Shown here: one piece after another, positions 21,079-29,700 of the stretch | Layout: every line of letters starts with the position of its first letter | How positions within the stretch are numbered: the first letter of the stretch is position 1 | Virus record (IMG/VR): IMGVR_UViG_3300027852_000095 | Coordinates: 1-39,336 of that record | DNA length: 39,336 nucleotides | Strand: one strand, 5' to 3' | DNA from: a virus | Translations under genes and position numbers: made by a program | The notes under the pieces: generated by a model | What the model was told of the DNA's origin: nothing | What the model saw: the letters and a program-made list of their open reading frames with translations, nothing else | Database searches by the model: none

Positions 21079-21249
21079 TTAAGTTATTATTGAGCTTCCG
21101 CAAAAAGTACAAACATCATTTTCTGCCGCATTCCCGCAAAAGCTGCAATAAACTATTTCTTCGTCATGATCTTCTCTCCAACCATAATCGGGGTAATCAT
21201 TGTTTGCTGTTGCGTATTTTTGATCACTTTCAAGGCTTAATATGTCCAT
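21079..21249 (-). CDS. zinc-ribbon protein (56 aa)
   Basis: ATG at 21249 with CAGGAGAA upstream. The C-terminal half (VYCSFCGNAAENDVCTFCGSS) is a canonical double CxxC zinc ribbon; the N-terminal half is acidic and aromatic (KYATANNDYPDYGWREDHDEE). Zinc ribbons like this usually mediate protein or nucleic-acid contacts. It lies between two other small early genes. Confidence 0.75.
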   Translation of the reverse strand: MDILSLESDQKYATANNDYPDYGWREDHDEEIVYCSFCGNAAENDVCTFCGSSIIT

Positions 21250-21252
21250 GGT

Positions 21253-21510
21253 CTATATTCTCCTGTTATTTCTTTTTTTTTGGACAGATATTTCGTCTAA
21301 AGAATCTCCATCCCCCGCTTCTTTTGCTTCTTTGTATTCGCAATTTGAGAAGTGAGAAACCCAATTCCCTTTATCATCTTTGCAAATAGGCATACTCTTT
21401 GCTTTTTTTGTGGTAGCCCAATATATTTTCATACCGCAAAACTTACATTTTACAGCCTTTGCTTCATACAAATATACTGTGGCTCCTCCTAATAATTTAA
21501 TTGTTTCCAT
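21253..21510 (-). CDS. zinc-ribbon protein with C-x2-C...C...H-x3-C (85 aa)
   Basis: KCKFCGMKIYWATTKKAKSMPICKDDKGNWVSHFSNCEYKEA has the pattern of a frequent small bacterial and phage zinc protein (CxxC, then W, then H-x3-C). A basic tail (QKKRNNRRI) follows. The start follows the HerA-like gene by 1 base, so the two are coupled. Function unknown. Confidence 0.75.
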   Translation of the reverse strand: METIKLLGGATVYLYEAKAVKCKFCGMKIYWATTKKAKSMPICKDDKGNWVSHFSNCEYKEAKEAGDGDSLDEISVQKKRNNRRI

Positions 21511-21511
21511 A

Positions 21512-23179
21512 TTATTTCCTTTGCATTATCATGTTAGAGATTGCCTTTCCTAAATCTCTAGTTCTTGGCTTTTCTTTTGACCATTCGTCCCAGAAGTCTA
21601 CAGTACCGCTCAATGGCTTTTCCGTAGGAATAAATTGCTTTATTCTTGTAGGAAGCAATACAGAATCGCCTACAACGATACATTCTCCGATATTTAATAT
21701 AGGTAAAACATTTAAAATTGAACTAAAACTATCAGGCATGAATCTTCTTACCGTCGCTTGATCCGTTGCATTTGTAAGCCTTAGCGCTAAAATATTATTG
21801 CACTGGCTCAGTATTGTTTCGCTGATGTCTGACGGTCTTTGACTTACAACGAGCAAAGACACTCCATATTTACGACCTTCCTTAGCAATTTTCTCGAAAG
21901 TCTCAACTGTTTGGAGTTCTGAAGGGTCGAGCCTGTCTTTCTTTGGTAGGTATATATGAGCTTCATCACATACCAAAACGATAGGATATCTGTCGTTTTT
22001 ATCCGTCCAGAATTGAACATTATAAATTATTCTAGCGACAAGAGATATTATCATAGGAAGAATTTCTTCGGGAACCTCTGAGAAGTCTATTATCTTGATA
22101 TTATCGTTTATAAGCTGTCTTGCAATAGCCTTCATCGATGTAATAACATGAGCGGCACCGTCTGCAAACATGAAATTGTACCGGCTATCATTAATCTTGT
22201 TTTCGATTCGAGATATCAATCGGCTAAATTGTCCGTAGAATTTACCTTTCTTTGTTGTGCCTGCCTTCGCTCCTGGCTCAAGCTCGGTGTCCATAATCTT
22301 AAGCTCTTCTACGACTAATCTTATGTCAAATGGGACAGGACTATTAATAGTCACGTTCAATGGTTCCGTTAACATAAATATCTTAGCATTTAATACGCAA
22401 GCATTAAATGCTGACACCTGGTTGTGTGCTGAATGTTCACTTTGAGATAAAAACATTGCTTGTAGTTCGTTGGAATTCAGTAACCAATAAGGAAGATATA
22501 AATTGTTATCGGATTCTTTATCCGAAGGGCTCGGAATGGTATATCTTTTTGCAAAAGATAAAGATTTGTATTCCCCATGCAAGTCGAAAACAATAACATT
22601 TGAATTGGGTAACTTATTTGCTTTTTCAAGTAATGATGCTACCGTCCAAGACTTTCCGGATCCGGTGCTTCCTAGAATTGCAGCATGTCTCTGAAAAAAT
22701 TTGTTGCCGTCTAGGTAAGCGTCTGCCGTTTCATCAATGACATATTTCCCAATATGTAGATTGTTTTTATCAGATGAAAACGAAATAATGCGCATAAACT
22801 TACTGATGTTTTCTCCGTTAAGAGCGTAACATTCTGAGTCAAGCCTAGGCACATCAACAAGGGATCTTGTAAATTTGCCATCCTTGATAACTCCAAGCAT
22901 TGTAATCTCTGCAACAACATAGACGCTGGATTCTAAAGTAGACTCATCATTGAATTCATCAACATAGACATAAGCTTGATTGTCCTCGCGGTTAAGCTTT
23001 CTTATCTCGTCGATTATGCCAATGATACCAGCGCCTATGATTCCAATATACACAAGCTTTCCAACTTCAACATTGCGTATTTTGCTGTGAGCTTCTAAAA
23101 GCACAGATATACTCGAATAATCAACCCTGAAACATTTACCCAACAAGTGCGCTTCTTTTGTAAAATTAAACGTCTTCAT
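21512..23179 (-). CDS. herA: HerA-like hexameric ATPase/translocase
   Basis: A 555-residue protein of the HerA/FtsK superfamily. The N-terminal 130 residues form a HAS-barrel-like beta domain (GKLVYIGIIGAGIIGIID, SSVYVVAEITMLGVI), followed by the ATPase: Walker A GSTGSGKS (170-177), DLHGEY (199-204), Walker B IVLVCDEAH (Asp405, Glu406), KEGRKYG arginine finger (433-439) and the SQRPSDISETILSQC sensor segment (447-460). HerA enzymes pump or unwind DNA ends and normally work with a nuclease such as NurA. Here the nearest nuclease is the Cas4/RecB-like enzyme two genes upstream. The start lies immediately after a hairpin that holds its Shine-Dalgarno sequence in the loop. Confidence 0.9.
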   Translation of the reverse strand: MKTFNFTKEAHLLGKCFRVDYSSISVLLEAHSKIRNVEVGKLVYIGIIGAGIIGIIDEIRKLNREDNQAYVYVDEFNDESTLESSVYVVAEITMLGVIKDGKFTRSLVDVPRLDSECYALNGENISKFMRIISFSSDKNNLHIGKYVIDETADAYLDGNKFFQRHAAILGSTGSGKSWTVASLLEKANKLPNSNVIVFDLHGEYKSLSFAKRYTIPSPSDKESDNNLYLPYWLLNSNELQAMFLSQSEHSAHNQVSAFNACVLNAKIFMLTEPLNVTINSPVPFDIRLVVEELKIMDTELEPGAKAGTTKKGKFYGQFSRLISRIENKINDSRYNFMFADGAAHVITSMKAIARQLINDNIKIIDFSEVPEEILPMIISLVARIIYNVQFWTDKNDRYPIVLVCDEAHIYLPKKDRLDPSELQTVETFEKIAKEGRKYGVSLLVVSQRPSDISETILSQCNNILALRLTNATDQATVRRFMPDSFSSILNVLPILNIGECIVVGDSVLLPTRIKQFIPTEKPLSGTVDFWDEWSKEKPRTRDLGKAISNMIMQRK

Positions 23180-23201
23180 TTTATATCGCTCCTAATATAA
23201 A
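23180..23201 (-). promoter_or_regulatory. Shine-Dalgarno hairpin before the HerA gene
   Basis: Arms TTTATAT and ATATAAA (7 bp, perfect) enclose the loop TAGGAGCG, which contains the ribosome binding site; the 3' arm ends directly before the ATG. A second site at 26708-26729 has the same shape with a paired base change at arm position 5 (G-C there, T-A here). Confidence 0.75.
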
Positions 23202-23212
23202 GTTTGGTTGAT

Positions 23213-24190
23213 TTATTTTTTGATCGAATCTTTTACATCTGTCCCTTTTTCGTTTGAAGCATTAATTTTTTCTAATTCGTCCCATGTTTTAGCCTCAGAA
23301 TTATCAACTGTTCCCTCTTCTTTGTTCGTTACTTCTACGTCAATAATTTTATTATCAACAATTTCTTTCCATGTAGTGCTTCCACTAGAGATACCACTAT
23401 ACACCATCTTGAGATCTTCAATCTCATGCTCTGCTATTTGATCCAATGAATGTCCTAGATATTTCTCTATCTCTTTAGGAAGAATGTTAAGTTTGCCAAA
23501 GTTGTTAATAGTTGAATGTTTTGCGGCTGCAGGATCCTTATTTATTCCTGTCCTTATTGATTCTTTCGCTGTCTTCATGGCAAGATCTAAAATGTGAGAA
23601 GGTATGCACCTTAGAATACCGTTACGCATTGCCTTTGACGCTAAAGCGCTTTCTTTTACCATCAATTCATCTTCTGTTGCCTTGACGATAAAGACCCTTT
23701 CGTTCTTAGTGTTAAGCCTTTCAGCAAGAATTTCTCTTCCGCCTGAGAATTTTCTCTCAACGGTTTTCTCTATAAGAATTGTTTTGTCATAATTCAAGTT
23801 TGATTCCAAATCCAAGACCATAACCCTAACGATTCTTTTTTCTTCATCCTCAAAAACGATAGATGTATTAACGTAAAGATTCTTCCAATTCCTCGCCATT
23901 TCTTCAGCAAATCTGATAGATAATCCTTCCATATTCTTACCGCCAACGGGCTTCTTATAGACTGCTTTTTCTGCAAATAAAGGATTCTTGCAAGTATTAA
24001 CAATCTTAACGGAAGCATTGTCTTCATTCCTCGGGTTCTTTATTGCCATAATGAAACGAGCATTAACTTGAGCCTCAGCTTCTTTTGCTACTTGAATTGC
24101 TGCCATTTCTGCACGCTGTTGAACAATGGCACTGTCAAACTTTTGCTCAGTTGCTTGCTGTCCTGATGGTACGATTTCTTTGTTTTCCAT
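23213..24190 (-). CDS. recombination-region protein, possible single-strand annealing protein
   Basis: A 325-residue protein of a type I recognise from phage recombination cassettes: VKIVNTCKNPLFAEKAVYKKPVGGKNMEGLSIRFAEEMARNWKNL, a beta segment IVFEDEEKRIVRVMVLDLESNLNYDKTILIEKTVERKF, then LASKAMRNGILRCIPSHILDLAMKTAKESI. The N-terminal helices and position between a Cas4/RecB-like nuclease and a HerA ATPase suggest a strand-annealing or ssDNA-binding recombinase. I do not recognise it as a named RecT, Erf or Sak family member. The C-terminal 60 residues are low complexity and acidic. Confidence 0.65.
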   Translation of the reverse strand: MENKEIVPSGQQATEQKFDSAIVQQRAEMAAIQVAKEAEAQVNARFIMAIKNPRNEDNASVKIVNTCKNPLFAEKAVYKKPVGGKNMEGLSIRFAEEMARNWKNLYVNTSIVFEDEEKRIVRVMVLDLESNLNYDKTILIEKTVERKFSGGREILAERLNTKNERVFIVKATEDELMVKESALASKAMRNGILRCIPSHILDLAMKTAKESIRTGINKDPAAAKHSTINNFGKLNILPKEIEKYLGHSLDQIAEHEIEDLKMVYSGISSGSTTWKEIVDNKIIDVEVTNKEEGTVDNSEAKTWDELEKINASNEKGTDVKDSIKK

Positions 24191-24202
24191 GATTTTTTCT
24201 CC

Positions 24203-25093
24203 TTAAATGTATACTACCTTTACCGGTTTAATTAATTTTTGTAAATCTTTGCTTGCTGAAATACGCTTGCTGTTGAAATAAGGGCAAGTGCCTTCTGCCG
24301 CAAAACCGCAAAACTCTTTTGAACACCACCAATCTTGAGGGTTTGCAGGAGCGTAACATTGATGTTCGATTATCTTACAAGCAATCTCAAATCTATTGTA
24401 AAAAGTTTTGAAGTCGTCAACTGTTCTCTTCGATTCATACGAAATAGAAACGGCTGATCTTGTTTTTGTTGGTCTTAAAAGATTGTCTTGGTATACTGAT
24501 GTTGGCATAGCTCCGTCGATGACTTTCTTAGCCAACGCGTAGACTGTGTACTGGTCTGATCTATCGACCTCTACATATCCAGCGTTTGTTTTCTTTGTCT
24601 TGGTATCTCGGATGGTGACAATTCTATTATCATTGATGAAATAATCCTCATCAACGTCCCAAGTCCCGGACAAATCAAAGGGAAAGTTTTCCATTTTAAG
24701 CTTCCATGATCTTTCAACATTCTTAGGTATGATCTGAGAAGCTACTGCATAATGATAAACCATAGCCATTTGTATTGTGTGATCCTGAGCTCTTCCTCTT
24801 GTCTTATCCAATCCCAAAGCCTTCTCCTCATCGTCGAGAACTAAAGGAAAAGAATTCCATTCCTTAACAAAGCTATCCCTTGCAAAATCCTGCACGGCTT
24901 CTCTATTAAATAAAAGCCCTGTATCAATTTTGTTTTGCAAGTTTTTTGCATTTACGTTGTGAGTTGCGCACCCAATCACTAGAGGTGTTCTGGAAGGCTC
25001 TCTTCTTCCATTAATAACTACTTGCTCAAACTTATATCCGCAGCGCCACAGAGTTTGTAAATGCGATTGATGTAAGCTTTTTTTTTCTGACAT
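24203..25093 (-). CDS. Cas4/RecB-like Fe-S PD-(D/E)XK nuclease
   Basis: A 296-residue protein with all marks of the PD-(D/E)XK exonuclease group with an iron-sulfur cluster: the GxxxH motif with His45, SGTWDVDE with Asp146, DTK at 163-165, QYTVY (Gln181, Tyr185) and four Cys (18, 257, 262, 270) placed as in Cas4 and AddB. Such enzymes resect 5' ends and are frequent in phage recombination modules. ATGA-type overlap (TAATG) couples it to the upstream ribbon-helix-helix gene. It is probably the nuclease partner for the annealing protein and the HerA-like ATPase downstream. Confidence 0.9.
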   Translation of the reverse strand: MSEKKSLHQSHLQTLWRCGYKFEQVVINGRREPSRTPLVIGCATHNVNAKNLQNKIDTGLLFNREAVQDFARDSFVKEWNSFPLVLDDEEKALGLDKTRGRAQDHTIQMAMVYHYAVASQIIPKNVERSWKLKMENFPFDLSGTWDVDEDYFINDNRIVTIRDTKTKKTNAGYVEVDRSDQYTVYALAKKVIDGAMPTSVYQDNLLRPTKTRSAVSISYESKRTVDDFKTFYNRFEIACKIIEHQCYAPANPQDWWCSKEFCGFAAEGTCPYFNSKRISASKDLQKLIKPVKVVYI

Positions 25094-25227
25094 TATTTAT
25101 TCCCTCTGCTAACCCATTTGTTTATCAAATTATTGACTACATCTTTCTGCGTTTTTCCTTCTCTGGCACATTTCACGGTAAATCTTTTCTTTGTTTCTTC
25201 TGTTGTTTCAATTATGATTTTTGGCAT
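25093..25227 (-). CDS. ribbon-helix-helix peptide, likely early regulator (44 aa)
   Basis: ATG at 25227 with a perfect AGGAGGGG upstream. The sequence begins MPKIIIETTEETKKRFTVKC (beta strand then helix), followed by AREGKTQKDVVNNLINKWVS, the helix-turn-helix half of a ribbon-helix-helix domain. It is the first gene downstream of the promoter at 25255-25283, overlaps the nuclease gene by one base, and is a good candidate for an autoregulator of the early operon. It is below the normal length of CopG/Arc proteins but complete as a fold. Confidence 0.8.
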   Translation of the reverse strand: MPKIIIETTEETKKRFTVKCAREGKTQKDVVNNLINKWVSRGNK

Positions 25228-25254
25228 CTGATCCCCTCCTTTCTCTTTTTGTAG

Positions 25255-25283
25255 AGATTAACAAAGGAATATTTGTTTGTCAA
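25255..25283 (-). promoter_or_regulatory. early promoter (TTGACA, extended -10)
   Basis: TTGACA at 25278-25283, 17-bp spacer, then TAATCT at 25255-25260 preceded by TGT (TGn extended -10). The start would be near 25248, only about 20 bases before the ribosome binding site of the ribbon-helix-helix gene. It stands at the junction between the O-antigen-ligase-like gene and the early genes. Confidence 0.7.
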
Positions 25284-25300
25284 GCAATTATTTTTATAAA

Positions 25301-26500
25301 TTAAATCAGGCAGAAAAGGAAAGCCATCAAAAACCTTATCGGCTCGACTGATAGGGTAGGCTGAAGGACTGACGCGAGGAGCAAAAAAATAAATGAGAAT
25401 AAAATTAAAAAATCAGTTTTATTTTTGTTTTTGCGTTTAAAGAATGTAAAAAAACCTTCGAAAATCGTTGATAAAAACAGAAGCAACCCGATAATCCCGG
25501 TTGAATATAAGACAGAAATATAGACATTGTGAATCGAACCGAAACTCGATGTTTTGTTTAGAATCGAGAAGCTTCCGAGCCCTAACCCTGTCATTACATA
25601 TTTTTTTCCATTGAGCTTTCTTGCTTCAGCTTTTTGAGCTTTTGACATTTCCTTTTTTATTTCTATTTTAATCGGAGGATTATAGAATTCATGTAAAGCT
25701 TGTTGCCAAACTGCGAATCTTCCATTGTCTGATACCTTATGATTTGCCAAGTACCCACAAAGCACCCCTAGCAAAAGGCAGCATAAGATAATCATTGCCC
25801 CGATTTTCTTTCGTGTATTGCAAAAACTGAATAACCATATTAACACCATAAAGGCAAGCCCTGAATAAGCCGTATCTGACTTACAAAGCACGATCGCAAC
25901 AATTACAGGCAATGAGGCATATTTCTTAAAAAAGTTCCATACAAAGGGAATACTAGCCACTAAATACAATCCTAGATACGTTGGGTTGCCAATAATTGCC
26001 GTTATATGGGGAACGTCCGGGGATCCTATCTCTGTATGATGTCTAACAACTTGAGCCTGATCTAGCCCCAGGGATTGCAAGATTGCGTATATAGAGGAGA
26101 GAATTGCGGTTAAGCCTATGATTCTGCACAGATTTTCTTTGTCTTTCAAAGATAAGCTAATATGGGAAAAACTCAAATAAAATATATAATAAATAAGAAT
26201 GATTGTATAAGCCTTCCATTCCCAGAGATTTCCGATATTCTCACCAGAATATATTAGTTTTATTTTTGGCGAGGCATTAATTGAGAATATAAGAAAAAGC
26301 ATAAAAATAGATAATGACTTGTTAAGATGATCTATTTGTCTTATATGTCTAAAATTTTGCACATACACAGAGAAAAGAAGGCACACTATCAACGCTGAAA
26401 TTTCTCTTGCATTATGGACAATTGCTATTAGTGGTTCAATTAATATGGTATTTGTTAAGGGTAGGAAAAATAATCCTGCGGCTAATATCCAGAAAGCCAT
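25301..26500 (-). CDS. O-antigen ligase/polymerase-like membrane protein
   Basis: A 399-residue multi-pass membrane protein with about 10 hydrophobic helices. Near residues 300-340 it has the Wzy/WaaL signature region: GLGLGSFSILNKTSSFGSIHNVYISVLYSTGIIGLLLFL, the periplasmic loop with H-N-x-x and the following G-x-x-G-L. Family members join or polymerise surface polysaccharide, and phage copies are thought to change the host antigen (for example to block superinfection). It ends about 20 bases before the -35 of the early promoter and starts right after the zinc-ribbon gene. Its role in this phage is inferred. Confidence 0.8.
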   Translation of the reverse strand: MAFWILAAGLFFLPLTNTILIEPLIAIVHNAREISALIVCLLFSVYVQNFRHIRQIDHLNKSLSIFMLFLIFSINASPKIKLIYSGENIGNLWEWKAYTIILIYYIFYLSFSHISLSLKDKENLCRIIGLTAILSSIYAILQSLGLDQAQVVRHHTEIGSPDVPHITAIIGNPTYLGLYLVASIPFVWNFFKKYASLPVIVAIVLCKSDTAYSGLAFMVLIWLFSFCNTRKKIGAMIILCCLLLGVLCGYLANHKVSDNGRFAVWQQALHEFYNPPIKIEIKKEMSKAQKAEARKLNGKKYVMTGLGLGSFSILNKTSSFGSIHNVYISVLYSTGIIGLLLFLSTIFEGFFTFFKRKNKNKTDFLILFSFIFLLLASVLQPTLSVEPIRFLMAFLFCLI

Positions 26501-26707
26501 TTAATAGCCTTTCTTTATATATTCTTCCGCTTCCTTCAATAAAATATCGTGTTTCTTGCTCCACTTCTTTCTATAATCGCCGACGTGAAAGCTTAAGATG
26601 TTTTTAAATGCACAAATAGGACAAGACTTCCATTCGCCTATAGAACATTTAACATAATGGATAAGATGTTTCGGGAATTTCCTTTTACATGTATGGCAAG
26701 TTTCCAT
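26501..26707 (-). CDS. zinc-ribbon protein after the giant virion gene (68 aa)
   Basis: CHTCKRKFPKHLIHYVKCSIGEWKSCPICAF has two CxxC pairs plus one Cys, followed by a helix (KHDILLKEAEEYIKKGY). It directly precedes the O-antigen-ligase-like gene with no gap between stop and start. Its Shine-Dalgarno sequence is in the loop of a hairpin identical in design to the one before the HerA gene. Function unknown. Confidence 0.75.
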   Translation of the reverse strand: METCHTCKRKFPKHLIHYVKCSIGEWKSCPICAFKNILSFHVGDYRKKWSKKHDILLKEAEEYIKKGY

Positions 26708-26729
26708 TTTAGATCGCTCCTTATCTAAA
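26708..26729 (-). promoter_or_regulatory. Shine-Dalgarno hairpin before the zinc-ribbon gene
   Basis: Arms TTTAGAT and ATCTAAA (7 bp, perfect) enclose the loop AAGGAGCG that carries the ribosome binding site; the ATG follows the 3' arm at once. The 5' arm includes the stop codon of the giant virion gene. Same design and paired base change as the site at 23180-23201. Confidence 0.75.
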
Positions 26730-29700
26730 GTTTGTTTCTAATTTTTTCTTGAGAAGACGCGGAATATGTCCTTATCAACATACCTCTTTCTTCTTTTGAC
26801 ATCTTTCTCATTATACGTAGATTTTTTAAGTCGTCAATGTTTCCTTCTATTTTGTGCTTATCCCTTAAATCGTTTCTTAGCCATGATTTCCCGTCTTTTG
26901 TAACTTTAGCGACGGATAAGCCTTTCTTTTTCACCTTGCGGTTTATTTCTTTAATCCTGGCAAGCCGCTCTTTCTTGTCTGTAATTCGTAGAGCCGCTTT
27001 ATACTCGTATTTTAATCTTGTAGCCTGGCTCTCTCCCCCTAAAAGTTTTTGCTGCAAATCTTTACCAAAAATGCCCTTTACAATTTGACCACCGGCCGGT
27101 GCGCCGACAGTGATTCCCACAGCGGTTAGCATTGCCTTTTGTTTTGCTGCTTCTCCTCGCCCCTGGCTTATATCCTTTATTTTATCAAGCCAACTATTAT
27201 AAAGATCAGAGGAGAAATAGGGAGCAGCTGCAGCATTAAACAAACCACTCATTCCAGTAAATCCGCCTATCCCGTAATTAATCATATCGTAAGCAAATTC
27301 TTTTACCCCTTCCTTGCCTTCCCGATACCACCGTTTTCTTGATAAAGCACCAAACATGATTGCAGGGGCAATATACATCCAAATAAGATTGCTTCCAAAT
27401 TTCTTAGCAGCTTTACCTTTATTCTCTGATTGAGCAAACTTCTGGACTGTATCAACAAGTAGATTCATGTTCTGATTAGGCTGATTTCTTAAACGAGTTA
27501 GCTGCCTTAACATTGTCCCTGCCCTGAAATTATCTGCAAGATTGATAACACCACTCATCGGTTGCGAGCGTCTTATTGATTTATCTGCGAACTTTACAGC
27601 TTCAGCACTAGGGATATTGTTAGCTATTTTTGAGTCATAAGCACCTTTCCATATACTTAGGACTGTAGACATATCAAACATTCTTAAGGGTGTCATTGAT
27701 ATAACTTTAGCAGTGCCATAAACATTTTTTAATTTCTTGGCTGCGTCTGTGTCTTTAACTCCAAACTTTCCGGCCGCGCCCTTACCTGCTAACATTTCTT
27801 GAAAATCTCTCTCTATATTGAGCCCCTTTGCTCGTTCCCGAATCAATGTACTTCTATTGGAGGCAAATTCTAAGATTCCTAGAGGATTGACCATTACTTG
27901 CAACAATCCAGAAGCAGCATTGACTTTTCCTATATATTCTGCACCTTGCAAGAAAGAGGCAGTTTGTTTTGTAGCTGTCGATAGATTTCCCGACACAAAG
28001 AAGGTCACAGCATTTTTGCCTATTGTATCAATAAAATTCATTATAGGTGTAGTGGCTCCCGGGATTTTATTAGTCTTTATGCTGTCAATCCATCTATCGT
28101 TGATTATATTTAAAGAGCTCTCATATTTATTCTTTATTGAGTTTCTTATCGTTGGATTTCTTAAAACCTTAGAAGCGTCCCTTATTGGTATCGCCATATT
28201 ATTGTAATAGCTGACGTTCTTTATATGATTGTAAAGGGTACTGAAAAAATCTAGGCGCTTAAAGCCTTTAGTAGTTGAATCTGTAACTTCTCTCTCTTTC
28301 GCAAAGCTTGTCACCATACCTTTGCGCCTGTAGTCCTCCCTGGCCTTTAAATCAATCTCTACCGCTTTTGTAGATCCCAAATCCTGCAATCCTGTTATTG
28401 GGAAATATCTGTCTACTTGGTTTAAATGCGTCCCCTTCAAGGCTACATTAGTCTTGTCAACCGACGGGAATAATTCGTTAGTCAAATAATCAATAACATC
28501 ATCAACAACCTTCTTTTCTTCTGTGGATAATTGACTTATAACATTATTTATTTGTGCATCGGTGAATCCCATAGCTTTTAGATGAGCAGTATTTGTTTTA
28601 TTCTGTGAATGAGCATAAACGGCCATAGCATCTGACCTGGTGATCTTAGTTTTAATGCCTGGAATGTCTATTGTTTTACCGCCTGCGTTGATCCAATCCT
28701 CCCCGACTTTGAACATTTCAAGAAATAGCTTGCCCTTCATCGGATCAGTAATGGCCGAAATATCTTTAGTCGCCTTGTCTAAAGCATCATAATATTTATT
28801 TGTTCCTTCTATTGTCGGATTCCATACAGTATCAGTGAAAACACCACCTTCTTTAAAGTTGTCTAATTCCTCAAAAATAGCCTCCGGTCTTCTATCGGCA
28901 TAAAGATAATGTTTAGCTGTTCTCTTTCTTCGGCTCGTTGGGCTCTCTTCCCTGAGTATTTTCTCCAAAGGAAGAACCGATTTCTTTGCCTTCTTAGGCT
29001 TAAGCTGTTCAGCGGCTTTAAGGATAGCCTTATCATGCTCGATTTTGATCTCATTGCTTAAGAACCTATGCTCATGTACTCCGCTATGGTAAATCTGGCT
29101 AACAATATCATCAACTTCTTGTAGATCCGAAAGAGTCATATCCTCAGCATTGATCGAAGCAAGCTCTTTGGCCGCCTCTCGCACGTCCTCATCTACCAAT
29201 TTTAAGGCTTTCTCGCGCTTCAAGATGTTCGATAATCTTACTTTTTCAAAATCAATGTTCGATTTTATGTCATCGATTGCATCTTTATACTCTATCGGCA
29301 AATCCTTCGTCGGCTTAGTCTGGATGTTTTTGATTAAGCGTTTGACTTCTGTCGATAATTCTTTTCGTTCTTTTTGCTTCGACAATACTGTACGTATCTT
29401 CATTGTAGCTTCTTCTGCGCCCAACCTTCTCCCAGCAATAAACCCTTTTCGAGACTCTTTCTGCTCTTGACCTAGTTCTCGCTTAAGAGCTGCTCTCTCT
29501 GACATCTTTACAGGAATTACAGGTTTTTTAAGCCCTGTTGCTTCACGAACAATACCTTTTACTTTTTTAGTTGGTATAGGCTTAAACTCTGGCTCCTCCG
29601 GCACACCTTGTGCCACTGGTGGCTCTGTTGGTGGCTTTGCAGGGGGTTCCTGAACGCCTACCGCATTTTTTGGGTCCTTAAGCGGCTCAAATGGTTTAAT

